DNA of 64,000 nucleotides from Endocalyx cinctus (GCA_001600455.1 BCKC01000006.1:2232001-2296000), one strand, 5' to 3'. Shown: positions 48,864-60,581, numbered from the stretch's first letter. Notes: generated by a model not told the origin, from the letters alone. Numbers and translations: made by a program.

Positions 48864-50012
48864 ATTGTGATGTGATACCAGGTCTCATCAAGAAAGCAGC
48901 ATAGATCTCGATGGAATTTTGAAAGTCTACTTGAGATAACTAATATGTAGCTTATGGGTATTATGTATTCGTCGGATTAAGATTCTTTCAGGATATTGTT
49001 TTATCGGAGTATTTAGAAAAGAGATGTATAGTATAACTAATCTCACCAATACGATCTTGGAACCACCCGCCTACTTTTAAGTACGGAGTACCTACCGTTA
49101 CATGCTTGTTGGTACTTTGATATAAGAAGCTTATCTAGGTCATAGCGATAGACGGGAAAGATAAATAAGAAAATCAAAAGTAAAGGTAGAACTATGTATT
49201 TATTCTTAAACAGAAGGGACTCAGCAATTCAATCGTCTGAAATCAAGAGTTGTTGCTTAAAAGTAGATTATTTACGGCGTACTTAGTACTTACCTACAGT
49301 AGCTGCTAGGTACTTAGGTAACTTGAGTACGAAGTAGGTACCGTGCTTAGGTACTTTGCTTAGGTACTTAAAGTGCTGCGCCACGTTGCATTCAATGCAA
49401 GTTACCGCGCGTAGATCCAGTCAAATTCGCGTTTCTAATGTTTACAATGTGAACAACAAACAAATAAAATTTATTTTTTTTACTTGGTACCAAAACAAGC
49501 ACTAAAAACGTAATTTTCTATCAAAAAAAAAAAAAAAAAAAATAAACTGGTAACTGAATTCCCACCAAATACTTCCCCCCAGAAAAACATTCAAAAGTAT
49601 CCCAAGACCAGACCAAACCATAAGAGACAAGACTATAATTTGTACTTTTAAGAGATTTGGACAGGTTCAATGGATCTCTAAAATACATTTTATTTTATCA
49701 AGTTTGATTAATTCATTCTCATCATTCTTTGACTCTTTTTTTCTTATTCTACTTTTTCTCTTCTTTTTTTTTTTAATCTCCCCTGTTGTCTCAGTTGCCC
49801 CTCGTTCGTCGTTCGCCATTCACCTTTCACCCCGCTAATTAATTAACACGACCTCAAGACAAGGTGTATAACCCACCACTGATAATTTAAATATTTCTGA
49901 TTACCTTCTCGTACCCTTTCTACCTACATCAAGATCAGATCAGAATAGATCAGATCATTTTATCGGACCATATCTCCAAATCAGAAGCCGATTAAAAACA
50001 TAAGGAAAAAAA
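48864..50012. promoter_or_regulatory. Divergent promoter region, AlkB / cdk1
   Basis: 1.15 kb with no gene. It contains TACGGAGTA (49082-49090), a dense TAGGTA/TACTTAGGTA island (49285-49375), an A20 run near 49523-49541, and, 57-80 nt before the cdk1 ATG, a tandem GATCA array (49933-49956). The last 300 bp before cdk1 are CT-rich, as is common in fungal promoters and leaders. Confidence 0.55.
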
Positions 50013-51119
50013 ATGGAGAATTATCAGAAACTTGAGAAGATTGGAGAAGGTCAGTCAGTTATGATCACGATACTAACCATAAATCCAAACCTTTTCTAAT
50101 CTCCTTTCTAACCCTTATTATAATTACTGTACAGGTACCTATGGTGTGGTTTACAAAGCCAGAGACCTTGCGAATGCCGGTCGCATCGTTGCGCTGAAGA
50201 AGATTCGTCTCGAAGCCGAGGATGAAGGTGTACCGAGTACGGCTATACGTGAAATATCCTTGCTCAAGGAAATGCGGGATCCGAACATCGTCCGACTTCT
50301 TAACATCGTTCACGCCGACGGTTCTAAGTTATACCTCGTGTTCGAATTTCTCGATCTCGACTTGAAGAAGTACATGGAGGCGCTTCCCGTTAGTGATGGT
50401 GGAAGAGGCAAAGCTCTACCCGAAGGTACCGGTGTAGAGTTGGGACGGCTGGGTCTTGGCGATTCCATGGTGAAGAAGTTCATGAGTCAACTATGCGCCG
50501 GTGTTCGTTACTGCCACAGCCATCGAGTCCTTCACCGCGATCTCAAGCCTCAGAATCTCCTCATTAATAGAGACGGAAACCTCAAACTTGCCGATTTCGG
50601 TCTCGCCCGTGCCTTCGGCGTACCTCTCCGAACCTACACCCACGAAGTCGTAACTCTATGGTATCGAGCTCCCGAGATTCTACTAGGAGGTCGTCAGTAT
50701 TCTACCGGCGTTGACATGTGGTCCGTTGGTTGTATATTTGCCGAGATGTGTACCCGTAAACCCCTATTCCCTGGAGATTCCGAGATTGACCAGATCTTCA
50801 AGACATTCCGGTACGTATAAAACAAGTTCACTCATAATGGTACAAGTGCTGATTTCAATCTAGCTTGTTAGGAACCCCGACGGAACAGGTGTGGCCCGGT
50901 GTCACCTCGTACCCCGATTTCAAAGCCTCTTTCCCGAAATGGGTTCGTGATGACTCTCAAGAGCTCTGCACAAACCTTGACGACAACGGCCTCGATCTTC
51001 TAGAAGCTATGCTTGTCTACGATCCCGCAAACCGTATTTCCGCGAAACAAGCTTGTATCCATCCGTATTTTAAGGATTTCGCGAGGCAGCAAGGTAGCTA
51101 TGATTCGACCGGATATTGA
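50013..51119 (+). CDS. cdc2: Cyclin-dependent kinase 1 (Cdc2/Cdc28)
   Basis: Three exons: 50013-50049, 50135-50810 and 50864-51119; 322 aa. Intron 1 lies inside the glycine loop and splits codon 13, before Thr14-Tyr15 (IGEG-TYGVVY), the inhibitory phosphorylation sites of Cdk1. The cyclin-binding helix is the canonical PSTAIRE ([16 protein letters not shown]). Further motifs are [20 protein letters not shown], activation-loop Thr in [16 protein letters not shown], and FRLLGTPTE rebuilt across intron 2. An insertion of about 25 residues ([14 protein letters not shown]...) after YMEALPV is characteristic of filamentous-ascomycete Cdc2 compared with yeast Cdc28. Role: master cell-cycle kinase partnered with cyclins, in nucleus and cytoplasm. 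Confidence 0.96.
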
Positions 51120-52185
51120 GGCGACTGGTCAATTCTTGACCTACCTCAATTATCAAGATATTATGGCAGAAACCAGAAAGCAAGAAACATGCTTATCCAC
51201 ACAACCTAAGCGTCGTTTTCATCCTTTAGGATACTGCTGACCTTCGTTTGGGTCTGATATATACATTTTCCATGCCACCCATTCACATTGCAGGCCTGCT
51301 TAGTCGGGGAGACGGGAAGGGATAAGCAAAATTGTATTTGTGGTATTCTTCACGTATCCTATTAGTAGATACTCTTTTCACCAAACGTATACATTGTCTA
51401 CGTAATAGGGTTCGAAGGCGTTAAAAGGCACGGGTGGAATTATGGCATTTCAAGAGGGCGATCAGGCTGCATACTTGGACTCGTGCATGGGAGGGCTGGG
51501 CTGCGTCTTTTCTCAAGGTTCATTGTGGCAGCCAAAGCGACTCACTCACCTTTCTCTCGGGATCCCGTCGGCGAATCTGCGCTGACTGGGCGCTAGGTGA
51601 GAAGGTAGCGTTGACGTCGCTTTCTTTTGTATTTGAATCAATTGTTACGTAGAGGACGTCGAGGACTACGTAGAGCGAACTCAACTAGAAAATCCATGTC
51701 TTACTGAGATAAACTTCAAGATCTTACATGCTGGGTCTCACGACTAAACTTGATTTGCACAACTTTATGCATCATCCATCGATATATCCTGTACCTCTTT
51801 CCAGGTGTGTACCTTGAAGGAAACCCACTCAAGTCTAGAGTTATTAGACATGGGTTCGTAGTGAACAAGATTAGCGTCATGGCGGCCCCTCTTTCCCTCT
51901 CTTGAGCCGTTTATGATACGTATGAACTAGAGTGGGCAGGTGGGAAAGTGGAAGAAAGTTATATGAAGTTTCCTTATAGTCTAGTTTTATTGATGCTTCC
52001 CCATTGGTGGTTTCTCCCTGTATTTCAAGCTATATACATATACGCCAGAACCCCCTTTCGCATTATCACCATTAACCCTCCCCCCCTTTCCCCCACAACA
52101 TCTTGTCCCGATCGTAAACATCTAGTGTTGATAGGGTCATCCATGTTCTGGTATCTCTTCGGTTCTTATTAGAAACTATACCGTA
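51120..52185. other. Intergenic, cdk1 3' flank
   Basis: About 1 kb. Contains the cdk1 3' UTR and no supportable gene. A patch at 51550-51600 resembles part of a 5S rRNA internal promoter (CTCGGGATCCCGTC), but the rest of a 5S gene is absent. Confidence 0.55.
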
Positions 52186-52594
52186 GAACCCCCCCCCCTA
52201 GACTTATATTCTTCCTCTCAGTAAACTCCTCTACTCCGGTCATTCCCCCAAACCGCCCGTATCCCGAACCGCCACCCATCCCCCGTTTGGGAGCGTCGGC
52301 TCGATATACGTTGTCGGTCCGTTTGACGTGACAGCTTCCCGACCTAAACCCTCTTCGCCACGTCCGTTAGCCCGCATGATAATCCCGCGAGAAAATACCG
52401 CCGCGCTCAAGCTGTATCCGCTATCGTTGGCCAACGCACTCGTAGGCGGTCGACGCGGTGGCGATCGCAAACGAGTAGTCTAATCTGGTGGCGGATGCGG
52501 ACCTGTACAGGGCCGCGCCCGTCATCGGGTTGCGGGCGGTGAACGTACTAGCATCTGAAGAGGATGTATATGAGCCGTTGATGGAGATGGACCA
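52186..52594 (-). pseudogene. Decayed aldehyde dehydrogenase fragment (N- and C-terminal pieces, middle deleted)
   Basis: Reading the minus strand in several frames recovers an aldehyde dehydrogenase of the aromatic/salicylaldehyde type. The N-terminal piece is SISINGSYTSSSDASTF, then TARNPMTGAALYRSA and RLDYSFAIATASTA (52440-52594). It is followed directly by the family's C-terminal segment: ALANDSGYSLSAAVFSR, DVAKRV, SGSCHV, NGPTTYIEPTLPNGG and GSGYGRFGGMTGVEEFTE (52186-52470). The central ~300 residues, including the catalytic Cys and Glu motifs, are missing. The frame changes at least four times in the C-terminal piece, with in-frame stops before WSISING and after DVAKRV. It therefore cannot encode an enzyme. 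The decay looks like deletion plus small indels rather than dense C-to-T change. Confidence 0.82.
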
Positions 52595-52761
52595 TCACAG
52601 TTCTGTTTCGTATCCCGGCCTCGAAGAGGCGGCTAGAGAGCTTCGTGTCGTAGGACTTAATGGGAGGAGTAACCCCACAGAAGTGGAAAAATTCATCACT
52701 GAAATAAAGATGCCCAGTTCCAGGAATAACCACCAATCTAACAATATCATAACCCTTTTTG

Positions 52762-52890
52762 CTAGAGAGTCCCATTTTTAACATCCGCCCGAAGCTCCTT
52801 CATAATCTCAGGTAAGTTCGCGCCCTTCTCCCCAGCCACCGCGAGGGCTTTCTGTACGCCCTGACCTGCCTTCTCCATCAACTTGTATAC
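52762..52890 (-). pseudogene. Possible orphan terminal exon or gene relic, 43 codons
   Basis: An open, coding-like segment on the minus strand reads VYKLMEKAGQGVQKALAVAG..., ending PEIMKELRADVKNGTL and a stop. It is preceded by a plausible AATAG acceptor. I could not find an upstream exon or start: the next 500 bp upstream are AT-rich and broken by stops. It may be the end of a second decayed gene next to the dehydrogenase relic. Family not recognised. Confidence 0.4.
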
Positions 52891-53857
52891 CTATTGTTTT
52901 CATTTCAGATAGTTTGGCCGTGTCATCCCTATCTATGACCAATTTATGAAAACCGACGGCTGAGTCAGGTCAAATAAACCCAGTCCTAGAAAAGGGGACA
53001 ACTACCACTGGTAGTAAACCATCAGCCACTATTCTCCATATCCACCGGACTTTTTTACGGACAGCGATAATATATATTGCGTTACCTCCATAGCGAGAAT
53101 TTACCGAGAGATTTCCACAGCACGGGCATAGTTGGGCATATGAGCTTTTGTCAATCTCTCAGGCTGCGGTGTTCGCCCAACATAGAAATAACACACGTGC
53201 TCCGATAACGACTTACTTATAAGGCAGGTGAAGTTGATATGCCAAACCTACTTAGTATAATTTCGTCTTCAATATTGGAGGGATATACCTAGACGTATTC
53301 TTACGGGGTCTTCCCACCGAGCCCAGATATCTGGGTAACCCGATTTTCAGCTGCTGTCAGGGGTTCATCAAATAAGAAGTAAGCAACGAGCAACGTGCTT
53401 CAGTGGATTCAAATCTATGGACTCGCTAAAAAGTATCGCCAAGTAGCGAGCAAATGGCATTTGGCAGCGGGATGTTCAGGTACAACCAACACATTTACGT
53501 TGTACGTTACATCTATGCGAACCATTCTACCCTCCCTCGTTTTTACATGTCTCGGTGACGTGAAGGCCTCGAATAGATGTGGCCATTGTAAATTCATATT
53601 GCGCAAACATGCTGGGAATATTGTAGTTTAGCGTAAATAATCCAGGTACTAACGGTTAGTTTCCAAATTGGGAGCGACAGTTCGTCACATCTTAGAAGTG
53701 ATGATGGGTGGTGACACAGCAGGAGCGTAGTGAAAGCTGCATGAATATAATAGTACAAAGAATGAAATATCTCATCTCAAGTTATACAACTATATTTCCT
53801 CTATATCTTCAATCTAATTATTAATCCTCTCTGGAGTGTCACGGTATCAATTAGCCA
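52891..53857. other. Intergenic, upstream of the phytase-like gene
   Basis: Nearly 1 kb without a supportable gene; it presumably contains the promoter of the secreted protein gene that follows. Short open frames at 53395-53631 on both strands have no recognisable protein character. Confidence 0.55.
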
Positions 53858-55882
53858 ATGGCGGCCCTACTCTTCACGATTGCACTCGCAGCCGGCGCCG
53901 CGTCCGATGCCGCATTTCGAAATAATACGGTTCAGGCCGTTAATAGTACAACGTGTAATGGGAACTCGTATGCATATGAGCAGCTCGCGGGATACGGATA
54001 CGTCGTCCCGAATGCGGTCGACAAATATGGCGATACCCTAGGTGGTCTCGGTTCTTCACTTCACTTGGATCAGGGAGCTTGGAAGAAACTCTGCAACGGG
54101 AGCTATTCCGGTATTCTTTGGGCTTTGCCCGACCGAGGCTGGTAAGGCTAAATTTTTTTTTCTTTTAAGTTACGGAATATCTATTGTTTACTAACGACGC
54201 TACTACCTAAGGAATACCGAAGGCACGCTGAACTTCAACCCCCGCGTCCATAAATTCAGCATCATGTTCACTCCCGCGCCCAACGCGACGGTGAGCAACC
54301 CCTCCGGACCCAATCTGCACTTCGAGTACCTGGATACCATCTTGTTCTCCGGTCCGGACGGGACCCCTTGCACGGGTCTCGACGGCGACGCGACCGGATA
54401 CCTCTCCTATCCGGGATTTCCGGACCTTCCCGTTGCCACGTACACGGGGGACGGGTTTGGCGGGAACGGTACCGGAGGAACGCGCATCCCCGTTGACTCG
54501 GAAGGCCTATACGTGAACGAAGATGGTACCTTTTGGGTGTCTGACGAGTACGGGCCTTATGTGTGTAAGTTGGAACCGACCCCGAAGAGTTGCGGGACTG
54601 AAGGAGGGTACCGTTTAGAGACGTCGTATATTCTAACGATGGAACTGCAAACATAAACAGATCTTTTTGGCTCGGACGGTAAGATGCTGACGGCTATCCG
54701 TCCTCCCGATGCGATATTACCCATGCGGAATGGTTCGGTATCGTTCTCGGCGGATAGCCCGCCTCGTTATATCGACGAGGGCGAAGGTGACGATGTTGAT
54801 CCGGCGGACCCCGATACCGGCCGTGACAATAACCATGGTGAGATATGCCTTTTCGTCTTCTTCTTACTAGTCAACTCTCTAGCTACTCTTCCGAACATAG
54901 AGCTAAACTCACCTAGGTTTCGAGGGCCTAACCGTGTCGCCTGACGGAAAATCGCTTTACGTCCTCCTCCAAGCTGCTACCGTTCAAGAAGGTGTAAGTA
55001 GTTGATTTTTCCCTTCGATCTCGAAAATCTAATTAAATAGTGAAAGAGAGAAACACCTCTTCACGGTAAAAACTAAACCCTACACAGGGCCTCGAGAAGC
55101 AAACCCAGCGCTACACGCGCCTGGTGCGGTACGACATAACCGACAAGCTCTCACCCATCTACACCGGCGAATGGGTCGTTCCTTTACCGCTGTACGACGA
55201 CCCCGAATCGAAAGCATCCAAGAACCCGAAATCGGCGGCGCAATCCGAGATTCTAGCCCTCGCAAACGGGCAGTTCTTCGTCCTGTCGCGGGACTCCGGC
55301 GCCGGGCACGCGCAGGATTCTTCCCTCTCCGTGTACCGACAGGTGGACGTTTTCGACCTCGAGGGCGCTACCGACGTCTCGGTCGACGGCGTCTACGACT
55401 GCGTCGGAGACGATGGGTGTTCCGCGATCGCGAGCGACGAGGGTGTCCTGGCTGATGGGGTCACGACGGCTACGTACTGCGGCTTTCTGGATTTCAACGT
55501 TAATTCTCAGCTGGGCCGGTTCGGTATGCATAATGGAGGAGATCAGGATGAGTTTTTGCTGGTAAGCTTTTTTTTTATATTCTAATTCTCTTCCTAAGCG
55601 CATGGCATATATATATACGATGTGTAATGTAATTCATTTTCCATGAGACAGCGGCTGACGTGATGTCATGGGAAATAATAGAACGAAAAATGGGAATCTC
55701 TTGGTATAGTACCTGTTGACCCTAAGAAATCCGATGGGGAGTATTATCTCTTCTCGCTTAGCGACAACGATTTCATCACCCAGGACGGGTACATGAATGG
55801 TGGCAAGCTGCACTACGAGGATAGCAGCGGGTACGATTTGGATAGTCAAGCCCTGGTTTTCAAGATCAAGATCTCGACTTGA
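53858..55882 (+). CDS. Secreted phytase-like/esterase-like beta-propeller protein
   Basis: Six exons: 53858-54141, 54212-54564, 54661-54837, 54917-54993, 55088-55561 and 55682-55882; 521 aa. Residues 1-16 form a signal peptide (MAALLFTIALAAGAAS). The body fits the phytase-like (esterase-like activity of phytase) domain: FEYLDTILFSGPDGTPCTGLDGDATGYLSY, then SEGLYVNEDGTFWVSDEYGPYVYLFGSDGKM (intron 2 splits VY), GFEGLTVSPDGKSLYVLLQ (rebuilt across intron 3), EILALANGQFFVLSRDSGAG, and the C-terminal LFSLSDNDFITQDGYMNGG. The F/V-S-D-E-Y-G-P and F-E-G-L-x-x-S-P-D-G motifs are characteristic. Several N-x-S/T sites fit secretion. Enzymatic substrate unknown; phosphate ester or lactone hydrolysis is only the family-level guess. 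Convergent with the alpha/beta hydrolase gene, 370 bp apart. Confidence 0.88.
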
Positions 55883-56252
55883 GAGGGATGCAGAATTCAA
55901 ATGTCGTTTAGGTTAGTTTCATGTACATATAATACTACTTAAGTATATGAGTCAGGTTACATAGATAGGAATTATCAAGAAATACGTATAATAATACATC
56001 TCCCGTCAAGGATTCAGGTTCTACGTCAACTTGAGACTCTTAAGAAAGTCGCGCCACGTGCATAGCAGCGCTGCCCGCACACACATGCTAGAAAAAGAAA
56101 AAAAAAAAGACATGAAAGTGACATGATTTACCATCAAGTTCATTTTTCTTCTCATAAATCAGGTTCGGTCATAATCTATACGGCATTTTAACCAACCCCA
56201 GCCAAGGGCGTCCAAATAAAAGAGGGCGCACGCCACCGGTAAAGACGTCATC
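55883..56252. other. Short tail-to-tail spacer
   Basis: 370 bp between two convergent stop codons. Contains an A-run (56095-56108); nothing else seen. Confidence 0.6.
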
Positions 56253-57730
56253 CTAAGTCCGACCCGGCGTAGCCCGCTTCCACGCGACCTCGTGCAGCCA
56301 CTTTCCGACCATCTGCTGGTACGCGACCGTCTTCAGTTGCGCGTCTCGGAAAGACTCCTCGTTTCCGTGCATGCGCTCGGGAAAATGATCGAAGGCGTGG
56401 ATCTGATCGGGCACGAGCAGCCACCTGACGCTCCTCCCGCCCGCGACGTCGTCGTGCGCGAAAGCGAACCTCTCGTCGTCGAGGATTAAAGCGCCCTTCT
56501 CCGCCGCCGGCGCCTCCTGCCCGACCTTCTCCGCGAGGGTCGGTTCCGGCCGGCCGGCCAGCTTGCTCGCCATGCGCCAGCCGTCGTGGGCCATCTGGTC
56601 GAGCTCGGCGGCGACGAAGAACAGGTGGGGCGGCAGGCGGTCGCGCGGGGCGTAGACGGGGGACAGCAAGGGGTCGCGGAGGTCGTGGCCGATCGGGATG
56701 TAGCTCCACCTGAAGATGGGCGACATGGCCGCGAGGAGGTCCCGGGGCGCCGAGCGCTTGCTGCCCGGGCTCAGCGAGGGCTTGTAGTACCGGGTCCGGC
56801 TCTTCTCCTGCGTCGGCACGCTCTGGTCCGCGCTCGCGTACACCGGCAAGGCCGCGGCCGGCCTCACCTTGTCCCGGATCGACGGGAGCTGGCATACGCT
56901 GAGGGCGAGGTTCCCGCCGGCCGAGAACCCGCCCACGGCCGTGCGGCCCTTGTCGATCGGCAGGCTCTCGTCGTCGAACACGGCGAGCATGAGGGCCTCG
57001 AGGTCGTGCGTCGCCGTGGGGAAGGGGTAGTAAGGGGCTTTCCGGTAGTTTAGCTCGATGACCAGGATTTCGTGCATATTCGAAAAGCGAGAGTTCCACT
57101 CATCCTATTATCGGTAAGCCGTACATTCCTACTCACATGGGCTCCTATTCTAGAATTTCATGACCAAGAGATAAAACGGATAGACAATACATACTACGAG
57201 GCATGTTAGTGTTTATACATAGTTTATGTAGGGTGATTAGTTCAGAAAGTAGTTAATGACAGGGGGAGTAGAATAGAGAATTGAGATCTAGTCTGTACGT
57301 ACCATCATCAGCCGGCCCACCGATGCAAAAGCCGCCACCGTGTATTGAGAAGAAAGTGGGAAGAGTTTGCGGCGAAGTTTGATCGTAGGATGCCGGGAAG
57401 AAGATCCTATCGCGATGGAGCAGGGGTTATTTAGAAAGCAGCGCATTTATTATTCAAACAAGAAATCAAGACACCCGACTGTCCAATGACCAACTACGTA
57501 ACGTACCTAATAGGTAAAGATGGTCTGCATTCGTAGGTCTTGACGATGCTCGGGCCAAAACTCGTAGGATAAAACCAAGCATGCCAATCTCTGTACCATA
57601 ATACGGAGCCGGTTATAGATTGGACGGCACCGATAGTGGCGCCGTTAAATATTCGCGAGATGATTGGAAGTAGAGGTTGTTTATGCGAAGAAGTAACAGT
57701 AGTTGCCGAAGCTGGGGTTTCATCTGGCAT
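56253..57730 (-). CDS. Alpha/beta hydrolase, HSL/fold-3 type (splice-frame conflict; possible pseudogene or sequence error)
   Basis: Coding order: exon 1 57507-57730 (MPDETPASATTVTSSHKQPL), exon 2 57303-57406, exon 3 56253-57104; about 393 aa. Exon 1 joins exon 2 cleanly (PSLPI-R-IFFPASYD). Exon 2 ends with the oxyanion motif HGGGFC and GGPADD, then a GTACGT donor in phase 1. Exon 3 contains the nucleophile motif VGGFSAGGNLAL, acidic ELDQMAHDGW and His in VPDQIHAFDHF, completing the triad. Homologues continue D-E-W-N/R after the oxyanion segment; the only acceptor (ATAATAG at 57105-57111) gives DEWNSRF in phase 0, one nucleotide out of register with exon 2. Deleting one G at the acceptor would restore frame. 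Exon 3 is very GC-rich. Function: carboxylesterase or lipase-like, substrate unknown. An alternative ATG lies 15 nt upstream. Confidence 0.72.
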
Positions 57731-59101
57731 TGTGATAACGAACAAGTTAGGATCAAAGATAATGTAATCTTATAGAATTATGAAGGAGGATAGTATGACG
57801 AGAAGAATAATTCTACTAGGTTAGCACAAGGAGGGTATAGAAAGCAAGCAAAGTCAAAGTCGGTTCTTAATTCAGCTGTTTAAGTTCAATATCTAATAAG
57901 TAAATACGATAAATACGGTAAATACGAAGAGAGTAAGATAATAAGAGAGAAGGAGTAAATATATAAAATCGACATGACTGGGTTTTTGGGTAAGGACATA
58001 AAGAATGAGATGGTAGGAGGTTTGCATGATAATGACGAAATACAAGGACAACACCCAATGTTTCGTCCTTTCCAGGTTACATTAAAAAAGGGTTTGTTTG
58101 CGAGGATATATTATTGAACAATATCAGCTTAAATGTACCGTAGCAGTTTAATCGCCTTACTGTTTCTTTCCTGGACTTATCCAACAGGCTGAATCGAAGT
58201 TGATAATACGTCGTCGAGAGAGATACGAATACTACGTCGTTTGGTGATTTATACTGAAAGTAGTTATCTAGCTGCCTAGGTTAGGTAAATAGGTATGCAT
58301 AATTTCTTTTTATACCCGTGGACTACAGCACGTAACGTGTAAAACATAAGAGATTAAATGGATCTAAGTACTTACGACTCGGTATATACCTAGGCTGCTA
58401 GGTAAGTATGCATAAAATACTCGGCGTATAGAGTTTCAGGGTCTTTGATTCATACTATACCTGTCTTTCAAAAATATCGTAGTACTTAGGTACGTACCTG
58501 TACCTACAAGTATGCCTCTTGATCTCTTTCCGGGGTTTATCGAGATACATAGCCCATTTTCTACCGTTTTAGTCCCCTTGTTGCTGATTTTGCGCAAAGT
58601 ACGGAGTACCACGTTACCAAGATAGTTCTTACAAGTTTTCTTGTCTATTACTCGTGGATTTATTTACTTTGTAGTTATTATCGTATGTTTAAACTTATCA
58701 TGATTTTTTATGTATCTGATATGTCATTATCTAATTACTTAATTGGAAGGTGACCACTGTAAGAGGGAGCACGGGGATAATGATAGATCCCCCATAAACT
58801 ACTACAGCCTATATCCTTGTATTTCAAAGGTTGAATCTCCGCTCCCACAATTGTTCGGTAACCGAGTTCAGTAAATCACTAACCAAAATAGTTTGGATTA
58901 AGTACTCGACAAGCTCCTATTTCAGCCTCAGCTGAATATTAAATTTAACGAGGTGAGCTTCGAAAAAAAGGAAAAGGAGCCAGGAAGCTTATTCAAGATG
59001 TCCGTTGTCATCCAAGTCGTCATGTATATATGCAGTATTCACACATAATAATATAATCGTATCCATTACAACCCTATAACGACCACAACTCCCCAGTCAC
59101 A
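57731..59101. promoter_or_regulatory. Divergent intergenic region, hydrolase / unrecognised membrane protein
   Basis: 1.4 kb, AT-rich, no gene. Contains TAGGTA/TACCTA-type islands (58270-58510) and a TACGGAGTA copy (58600-58608). Confidence 0.55.
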
Positions 59102-60539
59102 ATGTCCTCCCCATCAGGTGATGACTCGACCCATTCGGCCAGCGACATCATAACGTACATCGGCGTGCCGCTAGCCGTGCTAGGGGTACTGCCGATCCTG
59201 TACAACACGATCGCCACGCTAGCCGCCCTATCCCAGATCAAGCGAATGCTGCGACACGGGCGACTGACGGCGCTGACGCGCAGCGACGTCGTGAACCGGG
59301 TCATCGAGGTCGAGCTGCCCCGGTACGCCGTGACGCCGCGGGACCGCTTCTCCGAGCGCGACGAGTACTGGACGCCGTCCCGCCGACCGAGCGCCATCCC
59401 GGGAGGCTCCTGGACCACCTTCAACTGGAGGACGCGCCCCGTCGGGATCCGCACCCAGCGCGTCGAGTACGCCGACCAGCTCCGCCAACCGCAAGCCGAC
59501 GCGGTTTTCGCCGACCTCGTGGCTTACCTCCTCGACCTCGGCGCCGCGCCCGACCCGAGGGGCTGGAAACTCCTACGCTCCGCGGGCTTGTGGACCCCCG
59601 CCGGCTGCTGTCTTATGAAATCACCCGACGGCTCACGCGACGCTCTCGTCGTCGTCGCTGCTCTCGACGACTCGGATGGCTATTTGTCGCTTAAGCTCAC
59701 TTGGGAGGCTGAGTGGACGACGAGGGATTTTACCTCCTTGCCACCTTACTGGGTTAAGCTACCAGCTCCGCCGCCGCCACCCCAACCTCGAAACAGCACG
59801 TCAGGAGAACAAGAAGATATCCCCGGCGATACTGGCCCCGTGCTTTCTTCTTCCTCCTCTGCCGCTCGCGAGGAGAAAGGGGGCGAGGATACCAACGAAG
59901 ACAAGAAGGCTCTCCTCCCGAAAGACCCATCTGATTCGATCGCCGAGCAAACCACCGTCTTCCAAAACACCTCGTGCCCCATCTCGTGCCAAATTTCAGC
60001 CGAGGGCCTAGTAGCGGCGCTTTCGATCGAGTCCGAACAACCAGGCACCCCCAGACACCCGGACCCAGCGGAAGGACCCGCGCCACCCCCGGCCTACGAC
60101 GACGCCAGCGGGGACGCCCCGGGGATACGTACCCTTTCAGCGACGCACCTACGAATCCGACGAGACGACGACGGGTTATCGTCGTCAGCCGGGACGTGGT
60201 TCGCGAGCGCCGCGACCGCGTACGGGACCACGAGCGGCGGCCAGACGATCCTCTGGAACTACCGGATCCCGGACGCGGTCGTGCGCTTCGCGCGCAAGGA
60301 GACGGTCCCCTGCGGCGTTTTGGTCCTGCTGGACGTCGTCGACGAGGACGCGACGCCGCAGTGGGCGAGTACCGCCGGTATGCACGATCGCGAGATGGAG
60401 CACGAGCTCTTCTCGAGGCGGTGCGCCGAGCAGAGGCTCGCGGTCCAGGCCGAGGCGCGGATGAGTCCCGAGCAGCGGTCGGCTGCTCAGAAGGATCGGA
60501 TGCAGAAGGAGATGATGCAAAGGTTGCAGGATAGTAAGT

Positions 60540-60581
<42 letters not shown>

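Noticed and set aside
51550..51600. Resemblance to the 5S rRNA internal control region (CTCGGGATCCCGTC)
   Set aside because: The rest of a 5S gene (conserved ends and the TTAGTAGTTGGGTGGGTGAC region) is absent nearby.
52488..52781. 97-codon plus-strand frame in the 52-kb region
   Set aside because: The opposite strand reads as aldehyde dehydrogenase segments, so the plus frame is a shadow of the pseudogene.
56586..57053. 155-codon plus-strand frame opposite the hydrolase
   Set aside because: The minus strand carries the catalytic triad motifs; the plus frame is a GC-rich shadow.
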